Below, in pieces: positions 35,029 to 43,847 of a DNA stretch of 64,000 bases. Below the pieces are notes generated by a model. The model was not told the DNA's origin. It did not search any database and saw nothing but the letters and a program-made list of their open reading frames with translations. Positions within the stretch are counted from its first letter, which is position 1; every line of letters begins with the position of its first letter. The DNA is from Halictus rubicundus (taxonomy: Eukaryota; Arthropoda; Insecta; Hymenoptera; Halictidae): positions 7,693,116 through 7,757,115 of the forward strand of contig NC_135164.1 of assembly GCF_050948215.1 (NCBI RefSeq). The letters run 5' to 3'. Made by a program: the position numbers and the translations under genes.

Positions 35029-37049
35029 TACTCAGTCTTTTAAATAAAATATCCTAGAGAATTGAATAATTTCGTCAAGCTTTAAAATGTTTTTGTTTAT
35101 TGTTGTGATAAAGTTTTTTTTTTCAACGAAAGCAGCAAAGTTTGAATATCGACAATTTCACGAAAATTGGAAATTCTGTGTATACCTGGTGTACACACAG
35201 TTCATCAATTCCCCAAAATTCGCTGAATTTTCGTCTGAATGTTTGCAATAGGGGATGTTCCTAGTTAGAAACAAATTCATAGCACTGTGAATATTCATAA
35301 GAACAGCATGGGTGTCGCGAATATTGTTTGTCGAGCTTGTCGCGGTAAATATGAAAATATCGAAGTAGCGTTTACGGTGCAGTTTCGCGCGCGTGTAAAA
35401 GAAAAAGTAACCCCGGTGCAATTAATGCATATTGCGAAACTGTGCAACGTGCACGAACCTGGTCTTTATGGTCTCGCAAGATTCGAACGTTCTCGGGTGG
35501 TCCGAATTTTGCCGGCTCGGCGCCACGTTATGTGTCGACTATCCGCAGGAGTCGCCCCGCAGGCGATACGTGTTATGCTAATTGTTCCGAATACACTGTC
35601 ATAAATATTTTTTATTACGTTTCTGGTCGCGGACAAAGAAAAAGTATCGCGTGCGCTCCCCGACGAAACGGAAAGGCGCCTCGTTTCCCATCGGCGTAAC
35701 ATCGAGCATCGCGTCGCCTAACTGCCACGGAACAACTTCGAAATTATTGTTCCAATACGAACGCGCACGGTGAGAAAACTGTCAGACTCGTTCGGTATAT
35801 TTATTGCTTCGCTCCGAGCTGAAAAATGTGTACGCGCTATATGGCTTTGCCGACACGTATTTCAAAGTGATAGCAACGATACACGTACATACAATTTTAT
35901 TCCTTGACCCTTATGTCGATGACCAAAGTTGTATTTTAAGATTGTACTTTGTAGCTTCGACACACATACTTTCATGGCTGAAATTAATTTACTGAAAATA
36001 AGATCGCGGATTTTTATGCAACATACAAATTTTCGACCCGAATGGCGACAAGCTGGAGTGAAACAAAAGTATATTTTAATTTTTTAGTACGTTTCATCGG
36101 CTGAAAATAATTCTATAGCATTTTTAAATCTTCTAATGTCTTTGCTATTTTAAATTACACCTACTCCATTTTGTCATTAATACATCAAATCAGCAGTCAA
36201 GTGACCATAAAAATTAAACAATTCTATCGTTGTGCATTGTATTCATGCTCAATTGTCTATTACTAATCTAGTTAAATTTGTAGTACCACATTGGCGTGAT
36301 AGTATCCAGTACAATGAAAAGATAACAGTGATATTTGCAAATTCTAGAAAATTAATTAAAATAATTTGGATCGATCAGAAGTAATAAACAAATTCTCGTG
36401 ACATACTACTTTCATAAATGTGTTAATCGTTCGTGTTTCGAATAATGAAAAATCCTTTATACGAACGGATTAAAGCCATGGATACATGAAACCATAATTT
36501 TATGTAACCGATCGAAAGTCCGGAATATACTCTCTCATTTAATTTCATTTTAATTTTGGTTAAACCATGACGAGCCTGCGCGGCTATTCTCGATTTGCAT
36601 TATTATTACTTCATAATCTCTGCGTACAATTCTGCGTATAAATCTGCGTCGAGTGTTTTACCTGTAATGTGCGCCGTGCAAAATGAAGATCATGTTAATC
36701 CTTTCAAACGTTACTCTCGAATTTAACATGAAATTCCAGAGGAGTCTCCCATCTGCTTTACGAAGCGAAATGCAATCGTCAGCCTTGGAGTTAAATAAAA
36801 AAATGTGAACGCGTTCCGCTGACAATATCTCTGGCATTCCGTTTTCATTCTTCTTATTGTGCTTTTCGCCGTAATAGAGACTCCGTCCTTCAAAGAATAT
36901 TAAACTAGCGGTGTCGTCCGCCGGCTGCGGAAACGTCGCAAGTGTCAGAGTTCAAGGGTTGCTGGAAAAAATATGTAGGACACTTTTTTTCATCCACGGC
37001 ACCATTACTTTCGTTTCGACGTATTCGCTGTGTCGAGAAGAAAACGCGA
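35029..37049. other. Unique stretch
   Basis: I see no gene. Frames at 35287-35702 lie on both strands of CpG-rich DNA and lack domains. 36000-36800 is plain A+T-rich sequence. Confidence 0.45.
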
Positions 37050-37262
37050 AAGCTGCGTGTTGAGCGACGCGCGACGGCCACTACGTACCAACATGGCGGC
37101 GCCCATGCTTGTCGAAAACACTGAAAATCAAAACACCTTCGCATTGATCTAGTGATCTCCTAAGACTGAAACTTGGATTTTCGGAATTTTCTCGCCAAAA
37201 TCTACGGGATTACGTAAAAATAAGTTACAAATTTCTGGTTTCCTGAGGTAAAGTTCAGCTTA
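37050..37262 (-). mobile_element. Single arm of the ATGGCGGC palindromic element
   Basis: The segment matches the left arm of 21027-21472 in reverse orientation: GAGCGACGCGCGACG, ACCAACATGGCGGCGCCC (37087-37104), CTTGGATTTTCGG, AATTTTCTCGCCAAAATC and TTTCCTGAGGTAAAGTTC. The second arm is absent, so this is a half element. Confidence 0.72.
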
Positions 37263-38545
37263 AGTTTATTTTAAAATTACTGGAAACGTTACGAAAAGAA
37301 AATTATACTTTCACATGTCAGAAACACAAGCTAATTTTTAGTAAACGTTCTGAAATATCTTGTTTCCATAAAATTTTGATTGTAGGTTCTGAAGTTCCAT
37401 GAGATTTTGAAAACGTTCGTAAGAGTGACATTTCTATCACTCAAAATTCAGTTGCAGAGGTTCTCGTAGCGGAGACACATAAATTCGAACAGAACTATTC
37501 TCAAGCGAAAGATAAGTGTGCACATCGATCTCCACACAAGACTTCGCGATCTTAGAAACTAACCTAACGCAAAGTCCCTTATTGGAGCGAAAATATTTCA
37601 ACCTACAATTCAACATTGATCGGACTACTTTCGAGAAACCGGCAATGTTCCCGCATTAAACATTCGAGTGCCGAAGTTGTTCGTTATTCCGCGGGCAATA
37701 AAGCCTCCCGTGGAATACTTTCACGTCACGTAAGAACTTTTGTTTGATTATTACCGGGTTTCGAAATTATAGGCCCGAGGACCGTCGAACAACAATTTCA
37801 ACCACGGGGCCGAGTTCGGACCGTCTAATCTCCGAAAGCTTTCTCGGCCGTTGTCTGCGCCATTTTGCGCGTATATTTTCGTCGTGCGATTCCTCCGCGT
37901 CCTTACATAATCCCCGCGTTTCTTGCCACTTCCGTTCCGTGGTTCCATCGTCGTTTCCTCGTACAACCTCTGATCCTGTACACGACCACCCCGATGCACT
38001 CTAATCCCGAAGACAATGCTCTCGTTTTCACTCGGCCCGCGGAAAGATACATCCGAGTCGCGAAGTAGGACGACCGGGAACAGCGGTGTCGGCTTTCCCT
38101 AGAAATTCGTAGGTGGCGAATGACGGACGCGAGCCTGAGCGATCGAGCATAAATTTCGAAACGACGCGAGCGACGCCGCGCCGCGCCGCGCTACGTCGGT
38201 GAGCAGTATCGATTTTCACGTGGGCATTCATTCCGCGGACTGCGACGGACCCAAACACTTACACACTCTCCTCGCAACTTTTCTATTATACTTTCGTCAC
38301 CCTTCGCTGCTATAATCGCACCGCGCAAGCACTGGAAAATCTACACGCTGTATAAAAAGTGTTGGTCTAAGGGTGAATCTACACCTATGGATCGGAGGAC
38401 ATTTGTCAAAGAAACTTGTCGCGAAATTATTCGTAACTGTTCGAATTTATTTCATAAAAATAGAACAAAATGAATCTGTTATTTCTGTAGAAGGAAGGAT
38501 CGTTTGAATCGGCTTTTGATATACGTTGTATCTGCAGCTAATACA
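37263..38545. other. Unique stretch, GC-rich near 38160-38200
   Basis: No gene is recognised. A short GCCGC repeat lies at 38173-38192. TATAAAA at 38351-38357 follows GC-rich DNA, but no initiator or coding exon downstream supports a promoter. Confidence 0.4.
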
Positions 38546-38895
38546 CAGGGTCATCCGTTTTTAAACGGCCAAACGTCAACCAGCTATACAGGACCCGAAA
38601 TGAAACAACTTTCACCCCTAACACTTTTCTTGATTCGGTCTTGATTTTTAGATAATTGCGAAAACCCGTCATGTTTTGCGCTCACTTAAGATTAAATATA
38701 TTAGGACTGCAATTATGTATCTTGATGATTTCTCCTTTGTATGACCTTTGGATCTTGGTTTTTTTGACATGGGGCACGCCGTGGAGACTGAATGAAATCA
38801 CTTCGAATAAAAAAAAGTGTTAAGGGTGAAAGTTGTTCCATTTGGGGTCCTCTATGGCTGGTTGACGTTTGGCCGTTTAAAAACGGATGACCCTG
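38546..38895. mobile_element. Long-TIR miniature DNA transposon (CAGGGTCATCC family, copy 2)
   Basis: Same termini and TIRs as 1651-2049 (CAGGGTCATCCG ... CGGATGACCCTG). Its interior matches copy 1 but lacks about 47 bp that in copy 1 lie after CCTTTGT. The right flank is TATATA; the left flank has no clear matching duplication. Confidence 0.85.
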
Positions 38896-40697
38896 TATAT
38901 ACCCATATCCCAATAATAACGAAGGAAATTTTCGTTCATATCAAAGAAATTTTCGTTCTGCATTAAAAAGAAATCCATTGTACCTTGATCGAGGCAATGA
39001 CGATCGAGCAATTACTACTCGAACATCGAAACTCCCATTAGTCGGCACAATTTTATAGCGATCCATAGCTGTGAAAACGAACAGCGTTAACAAAAGAATG
39101 ATTCGAAACCTGCCGTTTAGCGAACAATGTACCGCGAAGACTACAGCATATCCTATGCGATCGGGATCACTTTAACCCGGAACGCTGCAATTCAGATGGA
39201 ATCAAAGCGAACTAGGTACAATCACCAATGGAACGTAAGAATCATGGGATTTCCTCCGTGTACTCGATGATTTGAATAGGTAATGACGGCGTAATTTATA
39301 TTCACCAGCGGAATACGTTGTTCCATTGTTGCGTTACCGTTCGAAAGTCAGAAGATTTTCAACACAATTCGATAAAAAGACCGCACGCTCCCATTGTTGT
39401 TTTCCGTTCGAAACGTGAAGAACGATTTTCAATAACAGTAAAATATACATTTTACACTTCACCATCACATTTGTCTGAAGTCGCTTATGTGAACTTTAAT
39501 AAAAATCAGCATTCTGCTTGAAATTATCTTCTGCTGAGCAGAAATTCCACTTAGAATACAAAGATACGTAAAAATAAAAAGAGTTCACAGAAATCCACTT
39601 ATTTTTTTAACCCCTTGCTGTGCAATTTTCTTCGTGGCTACAAGAAATTTGTTGAGTTTGACAATTTCTTAAAAGGAAAAGAGAATTCATATTTATTCTT
39701 CGCCAGTGATTGGCTCGGTAGGGGCCCCTCAAACTCCTGCTTCCCCCACCACGGTGCCCCATGGTAACGGCGCTTAGTGGAAGGGGACAATGGACGCTAT
39801 AGTGGAGACGATTTTGCCTCAATTGAGACAAAAATGCACTATGTTTATTTTAATGCTCGAGTATTTGTCGCAAAAGGATACAATTATATTCCGTCCTAAA
39901 TGGAGAGTATAATCCGCTTGAAATCTTCGTCGTAAGTCTAATTATTATACGACAAGGGTTTAAATGATATTTTCACCCAGTACAAATTTTCTATACTCCG
40001 TTCAGAATTTCATTCGGGAACGCGACAAACGTGGCAATTTTCCATATGCATTACCTTAATAACTCCAATCCCGGGAAGTCGGTTGCTTCCGCGAAATTGT
40101 CAGAGCGCATGCAATGAATCAGGAGTGGTTGCTCCTTTGTGTAGGATTCGACCTAGAATCGCAGCATCCTGGCGAAGATGAATTACAATCAAGTAATTGG
40201 AGGCAAAGCCGGGAGTCGTGAGAAGACTCGCGACCAAACGAACTCGGGAGAGATTACTCGGCTTATTACCGTTCCCCCAGTTGATTGACATACGTACAAC
40301 GCGGTTTTCACGGTTTCGCGTGAAAGGAACGCGGTCATCATTATCGCCACGTGTGGGCCGCACCCTTCGGGGTGGTGCAACAAACCCGCTGAAAGCTATT
40401 CCACGGCATCGCCTCTAATGGCTTTCAAAATGCACACCGTTCATGGAAATCACGGTTTTCCGACTCCCTCGATTTCCTTCGCGGCGAAAGTTACGCAACG
40501 ATCTGATCGCGGAATTTATGCGTTCGTGGCGCTCTCGCACTTATCCGATTAGGGAGAAGGTGCTCGAATTTAATGCGCTACTTATTTTATTTCGCATCTG
40601 ATGGAATTCGGAATAAAGGACACTGGACTAAGCGTGCGAGTAATATTTCTGGTTACCTAATCATTTCGTCGGCATCGTTCCACGGACGTCGTTAATA
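38896..40697. other. Unique stretch with one GC-rich dispersed segment
   Basis: No gene is recognised. The segment 39705-39800 is related, inverted, to 56960-57040 (shared GGTGGGGGAAGCA and TTTGAGGGGCCCCTACCG). The rest is unique. Confidence 0.45.
39705..39800 (-). repeat. GC-rich dispersed repeat, copy 1
   Basis: Read on the minus strand it contains GTGTGGGGGAAGC-like sequence, TTTGAGGGGCCCCTACCG and a CCAAT box, matching 56960-57040 on the plus strand. No terminal repeat is evident. Confidence 0.6.
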
Positions 40698-41106
40698 TTA
40701 ACCCATTTGCATCACAAGGAAATATGAAAAGAAGGCCTTTTTATCACCAATCTTTTTATTTTTATTATATTTAACACCAGAACTACCGAACCAGTCAGAA
40801 TGACTGGTGGATGATTTCTGAAACTATGAAAACGTTTTCACGAGAAATTTTTTAATATATCTCTTCTTTCGAGTACATGTTAAACCCGAGCTGAGAAAAA
40901 TTCAATCTTGCTGTTATTATAAAGGGATAAGTCTAAGTCGCGTTTAGGGCTCGGTAGTTCCAGTGTTAAGTAGAAAAATGACTACAAATAAAAGAACTTC
41001 GTATTTCAGCATTCTAAGAAAAGATAAATTGAGCGTATATATACGCTACGGCGATAGTGGCCAGGAGAATTGAGCGTGCATATACGCTAATGACGCAAAT
41101 GGGTTC
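40698..41106 (-). mobile_element. TTAACCCATTTGC family, copy 2, with a nested insertion
   Basis: The left end is TTAACCCATTTGCATCAC and the right end is GACGCAAATGGGTT, with the final AA lost. Read on the minus strand it matches 19146-19341, including the AGCGTATATATACGCT and CAATTCTCCTGG blocks and AAGAAGGCC. It is longer than copy 1 because another TTAA element is inserted at 40771-40969. Confidence 0.75.
40771..40969. mobile_element. TTAACACT...CTACC family member nested in the previous element
   Basis: The termini TTAACACCAGAACTACCGAA and (inverted) CGGTAGTTCCAGTGTTAA are bounded by TTAA on both sides. The subterminal palindrome ACCAGTCAGAATGACTGGT is at 40790-40808. The interior is non-coding. 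The host element's sequence resumes directly after the right TTAA, which shows insertion into a TTAA site. Confidence 0.78.
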
Positions 41107-41354
41107 TCTTCACAAAATCAGTTACATGAGACGCTCAGTGCACACATCGATTGACTCCACTTTTTGAAAAATCTTAAATTTAAGTGTCAAAGCACTTGGT
41201 ATAGTCATAACTTTTTATATTTATAATAACTTTCCTGAATAATTAAGATTAGCACCATTAAACGGCAAAATTTGTTTGGCCATTGAATAATAAGTAATTT
41301 ATTTCAGAAGCCATTTTGATTAACTCCATACTCTAATGTAAATCGTTTCAGTGA

Positions 41355-41808
41355 CGCTGTATCTGTTCCGGCCGTGCATCAACATGTAAAAAGAAAGCGC
41401 CATTTCATCTAGTCCAAATGACCCACCAAGATTTTTTGTCAACAAAACCTTTAGAACAATCGATCATTAACAGAAAAGTAACCGTCACAGGGCTGGATAA
41501 AGTTAGAAAGGTCCAAACCCCACCTCATACAATTCGAATGTGACTATAATGAAGATACAGAATTTAAAGCCATTAATATAAGAAAATCTGTAGTAGGTAG
41601 ACCGCAAAGTTTGAAAAATATAGATCAGCCTTTATTATATCCTAAAGGTAGAACTGTGACAAGGGAAAAATGGACAGCCATGATGGACCTGCTAAAATTC
41701 ATTCCTCCTGTCAAACATGATTACTATAAAAACTTGACAACAAATCGAAATGACGAATCCTCACATACAGCTGACGAAGAAGACATTATTTATAACATTG
41801 CTGAATAA
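41355..41808 (+). pseudogene. C-terminal remnant of a transposon-encoded protein, frameshifted
   Basis: Two overlapping plus frames make one continuous protein pattern. The first (open from 41355, with an in-frame ATG at 41418) gives KAPFHLVQMTHQDFLSTKP and SIINRKV. The second, shifted near 41483-41500, gives GWIKLERSKPHLIQFECDY, then KSVVGRPQSLKNIDQPLLYP, then a tail with WTAMMDLLKFIPPVKHDYY and ends at TAA 41806-41808. From memory, the order 'PF.V..M...DF', 'NRK', 'GRP', 'LLYP.GR', 'K..DLL.FIPP..H.FY..L' is that of the C-terminal part of insect transposon proteins I associate with DUF7869; this was not searched. TIRs surround the frame. The N-terminal part and any catalytic residues are absent, so it is non-functional. 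A candidate splice acceptor TTTCAG precedes it at about 41345-41350. Confidence 0.6.
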
Positions 41809-41830
41809 TCCCAAAGAATAATGCTGCCAA

Positions 41831-41836
41831 AATAAA
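41831..41836 (+). terminator. AATAAA polyadenylation signal candidate
   Basis: AATAAA lies 22 bp after the stop codon of the transposon-protein remnant and inside the TIRs. The position fits a 3-prime processing signal for the ancestral transcript. Confidence 0.4.
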
Positions 41837-42282
41837 GCTGCTATGAATTAATCACAAAAGATATATTATAACAGAACTGTCAACATTCATTTTTATGGAA
41901 AAGCTGTAATAAAACTTAAAAATTTAAACACAGAATATAACTTTATTACTGTTTTCAGTTGCCAAATCGATTAACTCCACCAGTCACATAAAAACTGTAA
42001 CATTACTGACGATTATCTTTTGACTATTCTTTCTTATTAATGTTATATACCGTTAGATGAGAGCTATATCTGTATTTATGCATTCTACATTATATATTCG
42101 AATTTATATTAGAACAGGAATTTTAAAAAACAATATACATTGCTTCATCGCATTTCTCAACTTTTTGTTTCATGGAGTTAATCGATGCGTGCACTGAACG
42201 GCTCACGTGTTCGTTCAATTTCTTCAATCGCGTAAATCCGTGATAATTTCTGCGCGCGCCAGAGGTTTACAGCCCGCTAATA

Positions 42283-42774
42283 TTAACCCTTTTAGTGCCG
42301 GGCGAAAAAGAGGTGCCTATGCGAAGATGACCGGCCGAATTTCACGATTTTACTAGGGTTTGGAAAAAGGCTCATAAAAACCAAACGAAAAGCAATATTT
42401 ACATAAACCGCGAAAAACTATTTATTTTAATTCTCTCGTAATGAAATTAGACCATTTAGAACGTATTATAAATTTATTTTGAGATAGTGTTCTCTCGCAA
42501 TGCGAATAGTAAAGCGCTACGAGGTGCGGGCCGATATATCGGCTCTGGCACTTTTCGACAGTGCAGCAAGGGCCGATATATCGGCTCTGGCACTTTTCGA
42601 CAGTGCAGCAAGGGCCGATATATCGGCTCTGGCACTTTTCGACAGTGCAGCAAGGGCCGATATATCGGCTCTGGCACTTTTCGACAGTGCAGCAAGGGCC
42701 GATATATCGGCTCTGGCACTTTTCGACAGTGCAGCAAGGGCCGATATATCGGCCTCCGGCACTAAAAGGGTTAA
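42283..42774. mobile_element. TTAA-bounded element with identical 19-bp TIRs and an internal array
   Basis: The left TTAACCCTTTTAGTGCCGG and the right CCGGCACTAAAAGGGTTAA are perfect inverted repeats that include the TTAA target, as in piggyBac-type elements. The interior holds a 42-bp tandem array (42531-42752) that reaches almost to the right terminus. There is no transposase. Confidence 0.85.
42531..42752. repeat. 42-bp tandem array with CCGATATATCGG palindrome
   Basis: CCGATATATCGG recurs at 42531, 42573, 42615, 42657, 42699 and 42741. Each full unit also carries CTCTGGCACTTTTCGACAGT and GCAGCAAGG. The full units are essentially identical, indicating very recent expansion. Because 42 is divisible by three and the unit has few stops, open frames appear on both strands (14-residue period); none is a credible protein. 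Confidence 0.95.
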
Positions 42775-43597
42775 GAAGACTGCGAAATGACTGGGACGTC
42801 ATTTCGCGGCGCATCCCTGCGGAAACTGTGATCTAACCGAACCGCGGTTCGCAGATTCGACGCAGGACACGGCGGATTTATACACCTGGGCGACGCGACG
42901 GTTCGCCGTTTAATTTTAAGCCCGTACGATCGCTGCCTTCGGATTCAATCATTCCCGATATTGCAAAGAGCCTCCCTCGATTTCCTGACGCATGGGTCGA
43001 GCCGAGCGTTGCTTAAGACCGTTTATCTTAAGCCGGTAACGGCGCATTCATTCATGCAGGATATTGTACGCTGTTCACTCACCACCCACGTGTATAACAT
43101 TTCGCGCGATCGCCGCGGAGTAACAGCGAAGCCGATGTCATCCTCGGAGAAGTTCGCAATTTCCGCGGCAATCCGAGCCACCTTTCGCGTAAATCGCGAA
43201 CGCCGAGGGGTATCCTCGCCGGGGAAATCGTAAATCCTCGTATATTGTGTTTTTGAACGCTCGCCGACAATGTTAATCGGCGACGACGCACGGTAATGTT
43301 ACGGTGTGCGCGCAAAACTTCGCGACCGTGCGAAATGTCGCTTGCATCGGAGTCGTGCAGAATTACAATCGAATTGCTCGACGAATTGTAATTGCGACGT
43401 AGTTGAATTACCATATTGTCGGAATACAACGTAATTCGACTGTGCAGTTGATTCACAACGTAACGGAATTAGCACAACCTCTGCATGACCGAAAACTTGT
43501 TAGCATTCAACGATCTTTTCGCGAAGCTTTTCTGATCGATACGATACCGAACTTACTGTCCAAATGATGCCTGCGATCGAGAATATTCTACAACTTT
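42775..43597. other. Unique CpG-rich stretch
   Basis: No gene is recognised. Frames at 42961-43233 plus and 43079-43456 minus overlap and lack domains. Confidence 0.45.
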
Positions 43598-43847
43598 TTA
43601 ACCCTTTTTAACTCGAGTGGCGACTCTGAAGCACCACTAGAAATTGTTGTGGCATTATTTCAAAGAAATTACTAAAAATATTACAAAATATTTGTTACAT
43701 TACAAAATTTATATTTAATGGATTACTAAACATTTCGATATTGTATGTAGAAATCGGATCGGTTTCGTATGAATAAAATGAAAATATTGCAAGACGGAAG
43801 ACAAATTTAGTTTTAGATTGAAAACAGCGCCGAGTGCAAACGGTTAA
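43598..43847. mobile_element. TTAA-bounded miniature element (TTAACCSTTT...ACTCGRG family)
   Basis: The left TTAACCCTTTTTAACTCGAG and the inverse of the right, TTAACCGTTTGCACTCGGCG, form imperfect TIRs bounded by TTAA. The left subterminal part has GTGGCGACTCTGAAGCACC. The interior is A+T-rich and non-coding. Confidence 0.75.

Larger units (their letters stand above)
41124..42208 (+). mobile_element. 1085-bp DNA transposon with 36-bp TIRs and an internal coding remnant
   Basis: The left terminus ACATGAGACGCTCAGTGCAC and the inverse of the right terminus, ACGTGAGCCGTTCAGTGCAC, continue together through CATCGATTRACTCCA; 31 of 36 positions agree. GTT flanks both ends (41121-41123, 42209-42211), a possible 3-bp duplication. 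TCGATTRACTCCA or its core recurs inside in direct orientation at 41318 and 41967 as well as in both TIRs, like transposase-binding sites. The interior encodes a degraded transposon-type protein (41355-41808) followed by AATAAA. The superfamily is not certain. Confidence 0.7.

Noticed and set aside
38351..38357. TATAAAA box as a promoter
   Set aside because: No initiator, coding exon or conserved context follows; a transposon begins 190 bp downstream.
42422..42836. Open frames in several phases on both strands with a 14-residue period
   Set aside because: By-products of the 42-bp array; frames open in both directions over the same array are not evidence of coding.
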